Assembly (NCBI GenBank): GCA_963714145.1
Contig: OY970235.1
Coordinates: 4,836,001-4,900,000, forward strand
Reading direction: 5' to 3'
Source: JBBWZH01 sp035544115
GTDB lineage: Bacteria > Actinomycetota > Actinomycetes > Mycobacteriales > CADCTP01
DNA: 64,000 bases
Shown here one piece after another: positions 33,875 through 43,292 of this stretch. Position 1 is the stretch's first letter. Each line of letters begins with the position of its first letter. The translations under genes were made by a program, and so were the position numbers. The notes beneath the pieces were generated by a model. It had not been told where the DNA came from. It did not search any database and saw nothing but the letters and a program-made list of their open reading frames with translations.

Positions 33875-35089
33875 ATGGCCGGGACACGCCGAACGCCCTA
33901 CCGCTACTCCCACGGCGACCCGCACGGCCTGGATCCCGACCCGCTGTACGCGATGCTGCGGCCGACCGAACCCATCGCCCGGGTGCAGCTGCCGTACGGC
34001 CGGGAGGCGTGGCTGGCCACCCGGTACGACACGGTGAAGTCGGTGCTCGGCGACCCGCGGTTCAGCCGCGCGCGGGCGGCCAACGGGGATGCCCCGCGCA
34101 GCACCCCCATCTGGCCGCGGGCGGACGCGATGGTCAGCCTCGACCCGCCGGAGCACACCCGGCTGCGCCGGCTGGTCACGGCCGCGTTCACCGTGCGGCG
34201 GGTCGAGGCGCTGCGCGGGCGGGCGCAGGCCGTCGTGGACGGGCTGCTGGACAACCTGGTCGAGCACGGGCCGCCGGTCGACCTCGTCCAGCACTTCGCG
34301 GTGTCGCTGCCGATCACGATGATCTGCGAGATCCTCGGCGTGCCGTTCGCTGACCGCGGCCTGTTCCAGAGCTGGTCGGTCGCGCAGCTGTCGACGACCG
34401 CCTACACCCAGGACGAGATCCACGAGGGCCACCAGCAGCTGCGCGCGTATCTGGCCACCCTGGTCGCCCGCCGGCGCGAGCAGCCCAGCGACGACCTGCT
34501 CAGCGCGCTCGTGCTGGCGCGCGACAACGGCGACCAGCTCAGCGAGAACGAGCTGGTGACGCAGGGGGTGATGCTGCTGTCGGCCGGCTACGAGACGACC
34601 GCCAACCAGCTGGCCAACTTCGCCTACGCGCTGCTGACCCATCCCAAGCAGCTGGCCTGGCTGCGCGCGGACCTGTCCCGGATGCCGACCGCGGTCGAGG
34701 AGCTGCTCCGCTTCGTGCCGCTCGCCACCGGCGCGCCGTCCTCACAGGGCCACGCCCGGGTTGCGACCACCGACGTCGAGATCGAGGGTGTGCCGGTGTG
34801 CGCCGGGGAGGCCGTGCTGCCGGCGGTCAACTCGGCCAACCGGGACGAGCGGGTGTTCACCAACCCCAACGAACTGGATCTGTCCAGAGTGGACAACCCG
34901 CATGTCGCGTTCGGCTACGGGCCGCACCGCTGCCTGGGCGCACACCTGGCCCGGATGGAGCTGCAGGTCGCGCTGGCCGGTCTGCTGGGCCGGTTCCCGG
35001 AGCTGCGGCTGGCGGTGCCGGCCGACCAGGTGGAGTGGAAGAAGGGCATGCTGGTGCGCGGCCCGAAGGAGCTGCCGATCACCTGGTGA
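33875..35089 (+). CDS. Cytochrome P450 (bacterial class I)
   Basis: The 404-aa P450 starts at ATG 33875 after CCAGGAGG. It shows the I-helix LLSAGYETTANQL (acid-alcohol pair kept), the EELLR of ExxR, and the heme-binding FGYGPHRCLGAHLAR with its Cys ligand. It lacks a membrane anchor, so it is soluble and needs an external ferredoxin and reductase; none is encoded in the cluster. Likely an oxidative tailoring step at the end of this operon. It is only distantly like the two P450s at 44140 and 45384. Confidence 0.95.
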   Translation: MAGTRRTPYRYSHGDPHGLDPDPLYAMLRPTEPIARVQLPYGREAWLATRYDTVKSVLGDPRFSRARAANGDAPRSTPIWPRADAMVSLDPPEHTRLRRLVTAAFTVRRVEALRGRAQAVVDGLLDNLVEHGPPVDLVQHFAVSLPITMICEILGVPFADRGLFQSWSVAQLSTTAYTQDEIHEGHQQLRAYLATLVARRREQPSDDLLSALVLARDNGDQLSENELVTQGVMLLSAGYETTANQLANFAYALLTHPKQLAWLRADLSRMPTAVEELLRFVPLATGAPSSQGHARVATTDVEIEGVPVCAGEAVLPAVNSANRDERVFTNPNELDLSRVDNPHVAFGYGPHRCLGAHLARMELQVALAGLLGRFPELRLAVPADQVEWKKGMLVRGPKELPITW

Positions 35090-35407
35090 CCCCGCGCCGG
35101 GGCGGCCGGCCGACTGTCGTGCACGTGCCCGCGACCGGGGTTCCGGCCGCGGTCAGCCGGCGCGCCCGGCGTGGTCCGGGATGGGTCCAGCCCTGGTTTC
35201 GGCACCGGTCCGGACCGGCCGGCGGCGGCCATCCCGACAGCACCGCGTGGCGCTTCCACGCCTGCCGGCGCCGGACTCCCGGGGGGTTTTCCGACCGTAC
35301 CCCCGGGAGAATTCGTGGTCTGCCGGCCGATGCCTCCGCAGACCTACGATCGCCTCGCCTGTCGATCAGCAGGCGTTCCGCCACTTCGGATCGCGAGGCA
35401 ACCGCCA
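35090..35407. other. Non-coding gap with regulatory repeat
   Basis: A 318-bp interval after the P450 operon. It has the GC-rich inverted repeat at 35276-35309 and an AT-richer stretch just before 35408. CCCCGCGCCGGGG at 35091-35103, a short dyad, may end the P450 transcript. Confidence 0.45.
35276..35309 (+). promoter_or_regulatory. Cluster box, site 3, in an inverted repeat
   Basis: CTCCCGGGGG (35276-35285) is an exact inverted repeat of CCCCCGGGAG (35300-35309), 14 bases apart. The left arm runs into the shared box CCCGGGGGGTTTTCCGAC (35278-35295). It lies about 100 bases before the gene at 35408. The dyad may be the full operator of which the other two sites are half-forms, or a terminator of the preceding operon. 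Confidence 0.55.
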
Positions 35408-36058
35408 ATGTCTCGGACGCTAACACGCACTGAACGCACACCAAAAAAGGCAGCTAGCCAGCCGGTTGGGCGGTGGCGGCGGATTCGATCCGGCCGCATC
35501 GGCATCGGCGCCGTCGTTGGACTGTCGATTGTGGCCGCAGCGGTCGGCCTGGTGCAGGCCGGGTTGATCGTGCAGGGGGCCGCGACCGGGCCGCCCGAGG
35601 CGCACGCCGCGCTCGACGGCATGCAGGCCGAGGTCACCAAGGCCCGGTGGCTCAACCATGACGACATGGACCCGAGCCTCACGACGAACGGCGGCACCGC
35701 CGGCCAGGCCGGTTACGCGATGCCGGCCGCGATGATGCCCGGGATGCCGGCCGCGGGCCACTCCCGGCTGCTGATCAACCTGAACCTGTCCAACGACGCC
35801 GGCAAGGCCCGGGCCGTCGAGCCGGTCACCGAGTTCACCCTGTACGACAGGCAGGGCGGAAACTGGCCGGCCCAGGGCGACACCTTCGGCGGATTCTCCC
35901 GGCTGAACCCGAGTAGCGGTGTGACCGGCGGCGTCTTCTTCGACGTCCCGACCGACCGGGCCGGGCAACACCAGTGGGTGCTGGAGTGGACGCGCGGTGG
36001 CCGGACGGCCCGGCTCGCGGTGGACTCCCAGGGCTCGCCGGCGCAGCACTCCCACTAG
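35408..36058 (+). CDS. Membrane-anchored extracytoplasmic protein
   Basis: This 216-aa protein has a basic N-terminus (TPKKAASQPVGRWRRIRSGR), one transmembrane segment (about residues 33-58; IGIGAVVGLSIVAAAVGLVQ) and an external domain. That domain has a Met-rich stretch (AMPAAMMPGMPAAGHS), an HDDMDPS segment, and beta strands such as LLINLNLSNDAGKARAVEPV and FFDVPTDRAGQHQWVLEW. The strand pattern is immunoglobulin-like. The Met/His-rich part, and the multicopper oxidase gene 121 bases downstream, suggest a copper-binding accessory protein; this is inference. Confidence 0.7.
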   Translation: MSRTLTRTERTPKKAASQPVGRWRRIRSGRIGIGAVVGLSIVAAAVGLVQAGLIVQGAATGPPEAHAALDGMQAEVTKARWLNHDDMDPSLTTNGGTAGQAGYAMPAAMMPGMPAAGHSRLLINLNLSNDAGKARAVEPVTEFTLYDRQGGNWPAQGDTFGGFSRLNPSSGVTGGVFFDVPTDRAGQHQWVLEWTRGGRTARLAVDSQGSPAQHSH

Positions 36059-36179
36059 GGGACTTCACGAGCACGGGCGCGGCGGCGGCCGGTACGTGCT
36101 GGCCAACAGAACTGGATTCGGCTGACCCAGGGATGTCCCTGTTCGGCATATCCGACCGCCGACTTGATTGGGGCGCACT

Positions 36180-39100
36180 GTGCATCCACCGGAAAGACCG
36201 ACCCCACATTGCCGGACAGCGGCCCGAGCGCCGGATGAGTTCCGCCGCCGGGTGGTCCTCGCGGTGGGTATCTCCGCCGCGGCGGTGCTCTGGCTTCACC
36301 TGCTGAGCGCTGTCTCCGCCACCGGGCCGGCCGGCGCGATCTGGCCCGACCACGCCCGGGACATAGCGCTCGACCTGATGCTGACCATCCCGGCGCTCGC
36401 CGCCGCGGTCTGGTTGGCCGACCGTCTGGCGGTCGACAACTATCGGACCGGCGGGCGGCAGGCCGGCCTGGTCGCGTTGTTCTGGCTGCCGCTGGCCGTG
36501 CCGCTGCTGGCCGTGCAGAGCGGCGTGCACCAGGTGCTGCACGGCAGCGCCGGCCACCAGCACGGCGCGGCCGCGCCGGCCGACCTGGCCGGCTACCTGA
36601 TGCAGGCGGTCCGGCTGGCCCTGGCGGCCCAGCCGGCGGTGTTCGTCGCCGCGCTGGCCATCTCGGCCGGGCTGGCCTACCGGCTCCCGGTGCGGCGGGC
36701 CCGCCGCGCGCTGCGCGTCGGCCTCACCATGGCCGCCGCCGGGATGATCGGGCTGACCTCGCCGACGCTGCCGGCCACCGCCGCGCCCGGACCGGGCGGC
36801 GGGGTCTCGATCGAGGCCACCGGCAGCTGCGGCTCCGCGCCGACCCGCAACTACGACGTGTCCGCGATCAACGTGGACATCACCGTCAACCGGTTCGGCG
36901 ACCACGACCCGTTCGGCTACATGTACGTGCTGACCGGGCAGGAGAACGCGGTCCGCACCCAGGAGGCCGCGCTCCAGGCCACCGGCCGGGACCCGAACGG
37001 TGAGACACAGGGCGCCAAGGTGTCCGCCGGGCTGGGCGCCGACCCGATCCAGCCGTTGGTGCTGCGGGCAAACCTCGGCACCTGCCTGGTGGTCAATCTG
37101 ACCAACAAGCTCACCGCTCCGCCGCGGGGCGGCAACGGTCTGCGCAACGGCGGTAACCAGCCGGTGCTGACCCAGCCGGGCGGCATCCCGTCCATTTCCA
37201 TGGAGATCCAGGGCGTGTCCTACGACATCGCCCAGGGCGGCGAGGCGGTCGGCAACAACCCGGCCAACCTGCTGATCCCGCCGGGCGGCACGCACACCTA
37301 CCGGTTCTTCCTCGACCCGCTGATGGGCGAGGGCGCCAAGCCGTTCCGCAGTGGCGGCGAGTCGACCCAGCTCACCGCACACGGCCTGTTCGGCACGCTG
37401 GTGGCCGAGCTGCCCGGGTCGCGCTGGTTCGACCCGAGGACCGGTCAGGAGCGGACCAACGACGTCAGCTGGAACAGCTGGGACGCGATGGTGCAGTCTC
37501 CCGGCGAGCCGACGTTCCGCGAGTTCACGATCATGTACCACGAGATCGGCGACGAGAACTTCAACGTCCGCCGGCCGCCGCGGGAGGACAACCGGCCCAA
37601 CGGCCTGCCCGACCCGGACGGCCTCGGGCAGCCGATCGCGATGGTCGACGACGTCGGCATCAGCCTCGACGGCGCCAACACCAGCTCCTACCGCCCGGGC
37701 AGCAAGGCGCTGAACTACCGCAGCGAGCCGCACTGGCGCCGGCTGCTGATCCAGGGCGACAAGGGCAAGACCGACCAGAACCTGATGGAGAACGAGTCGC
37801 TGGCCTACGGTTCCTACCAGAACGGCGACCCGGCCACCCCGATCCCGCGGTCCTACCTCGGTGAGCCGACCAAGACCCGGCTGGTACACCCCGGGTTCGA
37901 GCAACTGCACGTGCACCACCTGCACGGTGGCGGCGACCGCTGGCGGCAGAACCCGGACGCCGACGACACCGACATCGCCGGCGGGCTGCGCAAGACCCCG
38001 GTGCAGAACGCCCGGTCCATCCGGCTCGACTCGCAGACCATCGGCCCGCAGGAGTCCTACAACCTCGAGCACGAGTGCGGGGCGGGTGGCTGCCAGCAGG
38101 CGGCCGGCGACTTCCTCTACCACTGCCACATCGCGCACCACTACATCGCCGGGATGTGGAGCTTCTGGCGGGTGTTCGACACCCGGCAGGGCGACCTGGC
38201 CACGCTGCCCGGCCGGGCCGCGGCGCCGACCGCGGTCACCTCGGCCGGCCTGCTCGGCCGGACGATCGCGGGCAAGACCGTGGTGCTGCGGGCCAACCTC
38301 ACCAACGCCACCACCCAGGTCGCGCTGGAGGATCTGGTCGAGGGCCAGCTTCCGCCGCAGGGCACCCGACTCGACGACAACGACGCCACCGTCTGGGACT
38401 GGCAGAAGGGCGGCACCGCGGCGGCGCCGGTCTACCTCGGTGAACCCGAGGACACCACGGTCTGGCCTGACTACACCTCACCCACCCCGGGTGTCCGACC
38501 ACAGATCATGTTCAACCCGAACAACGGACGGTACGCCTGGCCGCTGTTCAGACCGCACTTCGCGAAACGACCACCGTTCTCGCCGAACGGGCACTCCGGA
38601 GCGCCGTGGTTGGGTGAGAACACCAGTTCCACCCGGCCCGACGGACTCTGCCCGAGCGGCGCACCGCTGAAGACCTACAACGTCACGGCGATCAGCGTGC
38701 CGCTCCAGCAGACGATCCGGGAGCGGGATCCGGACGGCATGATCTATGTCCTGAACGAGAACAAGGACGCGGTCATCGCGGCCGCCCAGAACGGCACCCG
38801 GTCGCCGGAGCCGCTGGCGATCCGGTCCAACGTGGGCGACTGCGTGGCGATCACGTTGTCCAGCGAGCTGAACCCGGCCGTCCAGCACAAGGTCAACATG
38901 CACACGCACTTCGTGCAGTTCGACCCGCAGGCGTCCGACGGCGTGATCACCGGCTTCTCCTACGAGCAGTCGGTCTACGCCAACAACCACGACAACCACG
39001 CGACGACCGCGGCCGCCGCGGCCGGCGCCACCACGGTTCCGCTGACCGACGCGACCGGCCTGCGGGTCGGTGTCTCGGTGGCCATCGGCGCCGGGCGGCC

Positions 39101-41402
39101 CGACATCGAGATCCGGAAGATCACGGCGATCAACGGCAGCACGGTCACCGTCACCCCGGCGCTCGGTCAGGCGCACGCCAGCGGTGAACGGGTCACGGTC
39201 GAGTTCGCGCAGTACCGCTGGTTCTCCGATGTGGACTCCGGCACCGTGTTCTGGCACGACCACGTCAACGGCATCAAGTCGTGGGCGCACGGCCTGTTCG
39301 GCGCGCACATCATCGAGCCGCGGGGCTCCACCTACCGCGACCCGGTGACCGGTGCGGCGATCCGCAGCGGCGCGATCGCGGACATCGTCACCAACGGCTC
39401 GGTCGGCACCGGCCAGTCCGGCTCGTTCCGGGAGTACATGATCTGGCTCAGCAACGGACGCCGTGGTAGACCCGAGCTGACCAACCCGAACTTCTTCGGG
39501 TTGGGCGGGCAGAACCGGAACTTCGGGCAGGAGTGCGAGGAGGGCTCCATCAACCTGCGGGCCGCACCGATCGGGGAACGGGTGCCGGGCGGCGCCACCC
39601 CCGCCGATCCGAACACCACCGCTCAGCGGCAGGAGTTCGACGGCAGCGTGTGCCGCAACCCGACCAGCAACATCAACGACGGCACCGGGAACAACACCAC
39701 GCCCAATACGGTGTCCACTGTGGACCCGCACGTGTTCTCCTCGGTGAAGTACGGCGATCCGCGGACCCCGCTGCTGCGGGCGTACGTCGGTGACCCGGTG
39801 GTCATCCGCACGATCGGGCTGAACGAGAAGAACGAGGCACTGCGGTTGCAGGGCCACCGGTTCCGGCCGGAGCGGTTCAACGGCGACGGCCAGCTCGTCG
39901 ACACCGCCACCACCGGTATCTCGGAACGGTTCGACTACGTCCTCGACGGCGGGGCCGGTGGTCCGGCCCGGATGTCGGGCGACTACATGTACTACAGCGC
40001 CCGCAACTTCGCGTTCGAGACCGGCGCCTGGGGCATCTTCCGGGTGCACGACCGGCGGCAGTCCAACCTGCAGGTGCTGCCGGGCCGGACCGCACCGCCG
40101 ACCGGCGCCGGGTTCCCGGTGCTGACAGCGGCCGGCGGCAACACCCAGCAGACGCCGGGTCCGAACCCACCGCCAGCCAGCCAGGCCGGCGTGGTGACGA
40201 ACACGGCCAGCGCCTGCCCGGCCGCCGCGCCACGGCGGAACTACGACGTGTCGCTGTTCACCAAGGCGCTGCCGACCGAACCGTTCGCCGACCCGAACGG
40301 GGTGATCTACTCGCTCACCTCGGACATGGCGGCGATCCAGGGCGGCACGAAGAAGGTGGAGCCGCTGGTGATCCGGGCCAACGCGGGCGACTGCGTCCAG
40401 ATCACCCTGCGGAACCGGGTACCAACGGGTTCGCTCTACGGCGGCACCCGGGCCGGGTTCGACCAGAGCCTGCTGCTGTCCAACCCGCAGAACTCCGGCG
40501 GCGCGGCGATCGGGCTCAACCCGGACACCACGGTGGCGGCCGGCGGGACGGGCACCTTCCAGTACTTCGCCGACCGGCAACTGGGCACCGCGATCTTCCG
40601 GAACGCCGGGAGTGACTCGTCCCAGCGGCACGGCGCGTACGGGCTGCTCATCGTGGAACCGCAGGGATCGACCTGGTTCGACAGCCGGACCGGCAGTGCG
40701 CTGACCGCCACGGCGACCAGCACGCAGGCCATCATCCGGGCGCCGAACAACCAGCGGTTCCGGGAGTTCGCGCTCACCCTCGGGACCACCGACCAGCACC
40801 TGGCCCGGAGCATCGTTCCGTACCAGGACGTGGTCGCCGGTGCGGGCGTGAACAGCACGTTCACGGCGGGCAACGTGCCGATCGCGGACAAGGGCTGGAG
40901 CAACATCAACTACACCACCGAACCACTCACCGTACGGCTCGGGCTGACCACCTCGCCGCCGAACCCGTCACCGAACTACTCGACGGCGTTCAGCTCGGCG
41001 GTGCACGGCGATCCGTCCACGCCGATACTGCGGTCGTACGCCGGTGACCCGGTGGTGATGCGCGTCGGCATCGGTGCCTCCGACCAGCTGCACCTGTTCA
41101 ACGTCGGCGGGCACGTCTTCCCGAAGGAACCGCTCATGTGGAACGGCACGACCGACCGACGGTCGTCGCTGCTGACCGCGCGGGTGGTCACCGCCGGCGA
41201 GACGCTCGACGCGATCATGGTCGGCGCGTCCAGCCCACCGCAGGGCCAAGCCGGCGACTTCAAGTACGGCGACACCCGGCAGCAGCCTGACGGCCGCTGG
41301 GATGTGGGGGCTCTTCCGGGTCGCTCCGGCGGCCACCACCCTGCCGGACCTGGCCCGACTGTAAGGAGGTCGACCGCACGACGCTCGACGGTAGGACAGT
41401 AG
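36180..41402 (+). CDS. Giant membrane-anchored multicopper oxidase
   Basis: This protein of about 1740 aa starts with four or five transmembrane segments (about residues 20-205), then has three long cupredoxin modules. Each opens with the same signature: TRNYDVSAINVDITVNRFGD near 215, KTYNVTAISVPLQQTIRERD near 827 and RRNYDVSLFTKALPTEPFAD near 1344. Module 1 carries HVHHLHGG (about 576) and HCHIAHHYIAGMW (about 647), the type 3/type 1 motif. Module 2 carries HTHFVQF (about 907) and FWHDHVNG (about 1023). Module 3 lacks obvious copper ligands. The layout recalls six-domain MnxG/ceruloplasmin-like oxidases. GTG at 36180 is used; TTG at 36168 is in frame. It may oxidise metal ions or the cluster product outside the membrane. 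Confidence 0.9.
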   Translation: MHPPERPTPHCRTAARAPDEFRRRVVLAVGISAAAVLWLHLLSAVSATGPAGAIWPDHARDIALDLMLTIPALAAAVWLADRLAVDNYRTGGRQAGLVALFWLPLAVPLLAVQSGVHQVLHGSAGHQHGAAAPADLAGYLMQAVRLALAAQPAVFVAALAISAGLAYRLPVRRARRALRVGLTMAAAGMIGLTSPTLPATAAPGPGGGVSIEATGSCGSAPTRNYDVSAINVDITVNRFGDHDPFGYMYVLTGQENAVRTQEAALQATGRDPNGETQGAKVSAGLGADPIQPLVLRANLGTCLVVNLTNKLTAPPRGGNGLRNGGNQPVLTQPGGIPSISMEIQGVSYDIAQGGEAVGNNPANLLIPPGGTHTYRFFLDPLMGEGAKPFRSGGESTQLTAHGLFGTLVAELPGSRWFDPRTGQERTNDVSWNSWDAMVQSPGEPTFREFTIMYHEIGDENFNVRRPPREDNRPNGLPDPDGLGQPIAMVDDVGISLDGANTSSYRPGSKALNYRSEPHWRRLLIQGDKGKTDQNLMENESLAYGSYQNGDPATPIPRSYLGEPTKTRLVHPGFEQLHVHHLHGGGDRWRQNPDADDTDIAGGLRKTPVQNARSIRLDSQTIGPQESYNLEHECGAGGCQQAAGDFLYHCHIAHHYIAGMWSFWRVFDTRQGDLATLPGRAAAPTAVTSAGLLGRTIAGKTVVLRANLTNATTQVALEDLVEGQLPPQGTRLDDNDATVWDWQKGGTAAAPVYLGEPEDTTVWPDYTSPTPGVRPQIMFNPNNGRYAWPLFRPHFAKRPPFSPNGHSGAPWLGENTSSTRPDGLCPSGAPLKTYNVTAISVPLQQTIRERDPDGMIYVLNENKDAVIAAAQNGTRSPEPLAIRSNVGDCVAITLSSELNPAVQHKVNMHTHFVQFDPQASDGVITGFSYEQSVYANNHDNHATTAAAAAGATTVPLTDATGLRVGVSVAIGAGRPDIEIRKITAINGSTVTVTPALGQAHASGERVTVEFAQYRWFSDVDSGTVFWHDHVNGIKSWAHGLFGAHIIEPRGSTYRDPVTGAAIRSGAIADIVTNGSVGTGQSGSFREYMIWLSNGRRGRPELTNPNFFGLGGQNRNFGQECEEGSINLRAAPIGERVPGGATPADPNTTAQRQEFDGSVCRNPTSNINDGTGNNTTPNTVSTVDPHVFSSVKYGDPRTPLLRAYVGDPVVIRTIGLNEKNEALRLQGHRFRPERFNGDGQLVDTATTGISERFDYVLDGGAGGPARMSGDYMYYSARNFAFETGAWGIFRVHDRRQSNLQVLPGRTAPPTGAGFPVLTAAGGNTQQTPGPNPPPASQAGVVTNTASACPAAAPRRNYDVSLFTKALPTEPFADPNGVIYSLTSDMAAIQGGTKKVEPLVIRANAGDCVQITLRNRVPTGSLYGGTRAGFDQSLLLSNPQNSGGAAIGLNPDTTVAAGGTGTFQYFADRQLGTAIFRNAGSDSSQRHGAYGLLIVEPQGSTWFDSRTGSALTATATSTQAIIRAPNNQRFREFALTLGTTDQHLARSIVPYQDVVAGAGVNSTFTAGNVPIADKGWSNINYTTEPLTVRLGLTTSPPNPSPNYSTAFSSAVHGDPSTPILRSYAGDPVVMRVGIGASDQLHLFNVGGHVFPKEPLMWNGTTDRRSSLLTARVVTAGETLDAIMVGASSPPQGQAGDFKYGDTRQQPDGRWDVGALPGRSGGHHPAGPGPTVRRSTARRSTVGQ

Positions 41403-41412
41403 GGAAGTAGGC

Positions 41413-41444
41413 AGCGGGACCCGGGCCACGGCCCGGGTCCCGCT
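41413..41444. terminator. Bidirectional terminator
   Basis: AGCGGGACCCGGGCC (41413-41427) and GGCCCGGGTCCCGCT (41430-41444) form a perfect 15-bp stem with a 2-base gap. It lies between the convergent oxidase gene (ends 41402) and LuxR gene (ends 41482). Confidence 0.88.
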
Positions 41445-41481
41445 CCCGTCGTCCGGACCGTCCACTCCCGACTTGTCAAGG

Positions 41482-42786
41482 TCACGACACGCTGCGCCAG
41501 GCGGCGTTCGGCGGGTCTGCCGGCGTGAGCGGTGGATCCGGCAGCAGCCCGTACGAGTGCGCAGCGACCAGCGCGCTCGGCCGGTTGTGTGCGCCCAGCT
41601 TGCGGAACAGGTGGGACTGCGCGTTCGCCACCGTCTTCACCGCGATGTCCAGCGTGCGGGCGGTCTCCCGGATGGTGTGGCCCTGCGCGATCGAGCGCAG
41701 GATGTCGTGCTCGCGGGCGGTGATGGCGGGCGCCGCGCTGGCCGCGGCGCCGGGGCCGCCGGGCCGGTGCAGCAGCGGGTTGGCCTGCTCCCGGCCGACC
41801 ACGAGGTAGCCCTCGGCCACCACCTTGAGCAGGTGGACGAGCCGGTCGTCGACCCAGTCGGCGGTCAACGCCGCGGCGGCGCCGGTGTTCAGCGCCACCG
41901 CCAGGTCGGCCTGGTCGGCCGGGTCGGAGTACAGCACCACCACCGGCCGGTGGTAGGACTGGACGACCCGCCAGTCGGCCAGGTCCGGGTCGACCAGCAG
42001 CACCACCACCGGCCCACGGTGCCAGCGCGACCAGTGGTCGGACCGGCTGCTGCGCGGGCGGTGTTCGCGGACGACCGGCAGCCCGTGCCGGACCATGACC
42101 TCGACGGCCGCCTCCAGCACCGCCTCGTCGCCGCCATAGGCCACCACGACCAGCGGTCGACCGGGCTCGTCGGGCGGCCGCCTGGTTGGTAACTGCCGGG
42201 CCTCGTTGAGGCCCTCGTCGATGATCCCGAGCGCTATCGCCCGGGCCACCGCCTGCACCCCGGTCGCGGCCTCCAGCTTCGCGTACAGCCGCCGTTTGTG
42301 GTTCTCCACCGTCCCGGGCGTGATGCCCAGCAGCGCGGCGATCTCCACCACGCTGTGGCCGGAGCCGAGCAGCGTCAACACGTCCCGCTGCCGGCCGGAC
42401 AGGCCGGTCGGCTGTGGCCAGCGAACCTCGGCCGGCCGACCGCGCAAGGTCGCCAACAGCGCAGTCAACCCGCGCGAGCACGGCACCAACGCATAGACAC
42501 CGCTGGCCCGCAGCGTGGCGAGGTCCGCACGATCGACCGCCTCGTACATCACCACCAGGTAGATGGCGGGAAACCGGTCTCGCATCTGCCGGCAGATCGG
42601 CACCACCGCCGAGGCGTCGCGGTTGGCGTCGATCACCGCCACTTCGAAGGGGGACAGCTCACACAAGGAGAACAGGCTCTCGGTGTCCGCCACCCGACTG
42701 ACCAACGTCACTTCCGGACAACTTTTGAGAACCATCGCCAACGACTCACCGAACAGTCGACGGCTCGACAGCACCACAAGACGCAT
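41482..42786 (-). CDS. Double receiver-like/double LuxR-HTH regulator (copy 2)
   Basis: The 434-aa paralogue of the regulator at 21983 has the same order: receiver-like (about 1-115; SSRRLFGESLAMVL, VAVIDANRDAS), HTH 1 (about 128-178; GLSGRQRDVLTLLGSGHSVV), receiver-like (about 200-330), HTH 2 (about 355-410; ITAREHDILRSIAQGHTIRE, then AHNRPSALVAAHSYGLLP). Both copies contain SRSDHWSRWHRGPLVV/PVVV in the second sensor half, an unusual shared block. Acidic-pair and Lys residues of true receivers are missing. It ends shortly after HTH 2, unlike copy 1, which has a long tail. GGACGGAGG precedes ATG 42786. The pair probably regulates the cluster jointly. Confidence 0.88.
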   Translation of the reverse strand: MRLVVLSSRRLFGESLAMVLKSCPEVTLVSRVADTESLFSLCELSPFEVAVIDANRDASAVVPICRQMRDRFPAIYLVVMYEAVDRADLATLRASGVYALVPCSRGLTALLATLRGRPAEVRWPQPTGLSGRQRDVLTLLGSGHSVVEIAALLGITPGTVENHKRRLYAKLEAATGVQAVARAIALGIIDEGLNEARQLPTRRPPDEPGRPLVVVAYGGDEAVLEAAVEVMVRHGLPVVREHRPRSSRSDHWSRWHRGPVVVLLVDPDLADWRVVQSYHRPVVVLYSDPADQADLAVALNTGAAAALTADWVDDRLVHLLKVVAEGYLVVGREQANPLLHRPGGPGAAASAAPAITAREHDILRSIAQGHTIRETARTLDIAVKTVANAQSHLFRKLGAHNRPSALVAAHSYGLLPDPPLTPADPPNAAWRSVS

Positions 42787-42989
42787 TGGCTGAGTCCTCC
42801 GTCCTCGCGCGGGCGTGCCGACGACACCGGCACAAATTGGGGTGTCCGCGACGAGTTCACGGCCGACGGCCGGACGCAAGTTTACCCAATCTTCCAATAA
42901 CAAATCTGTGGTTGAGGCAGTCTTTGTTCGTTCTGGGGTCGTCGGCGCCATCGGGCCCGGGTTGAGGCCGGCGGAACGCTCGGTGCCGC
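42787..42989. other. Upstream region of LuxR copy 2
   Basis: Contains a locally AT-rich patch (TTACCCAATCTTCCAATAAC near 42882-42901) in otherwise GC-rich DNA, the likely promoter of the minus-strand regulator. Confidence 0.4.
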
Positions 42990-43290
42990 CCCCCGCGGCG
43001 GGCAGCCGCACCCGCACCAGCAGGCCGCCGTCGCGGCCACAACTCCCGGCGTGCAGATGCAGCTGTTCCAGTGCAACGGGACCCTCGCTCAGCGCTGGGT
43101 CGTCGGTTTCGCCTAGCCCGACAGCCGAAGCAGGTCCACTCTTCGGCAACCCGTTCGCGAACGGCGAAGCGGTCGTGCAGCGCACTTGCGACGGTGCGTC
43201 TGAGCAGCAGTGGGCGCCCATCGCCCGCAACACCGATCGCACCGTCTACGAGCTCGTCAACAGCCGCAGCGGCCGGCCTGAAGGGTGCGG
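42990..43290 (+). pseudogene. Ricin-type (QxW) lectin domain remnant
   Basis: The plus strand encodes pieces of a beta-trefoil lectin in different frames. GVQMQLFQCNGTLAQRWVVG carries the QxW repeat, and then NGEAVVQRTCDGASEQQWAP and YELVNSRSGR carry a second repeat. A stop (TAG near 43110) and a frame change separate them, and no start or signal peptide remains. Such domains usually bind carbohydrate as part of secreted hydrolases. It is a scar between the regulator and the P450/LLM operon. Confidence 0.5.
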
Positions 43291-43292
43291 TC

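Noticed and set aside
38478..40799. 773-codon minus-strand frame opposite the multicopper oxidase
   Set aside because: Antisense shadow with no recognisable domain; the plus-strand gene is well supported.
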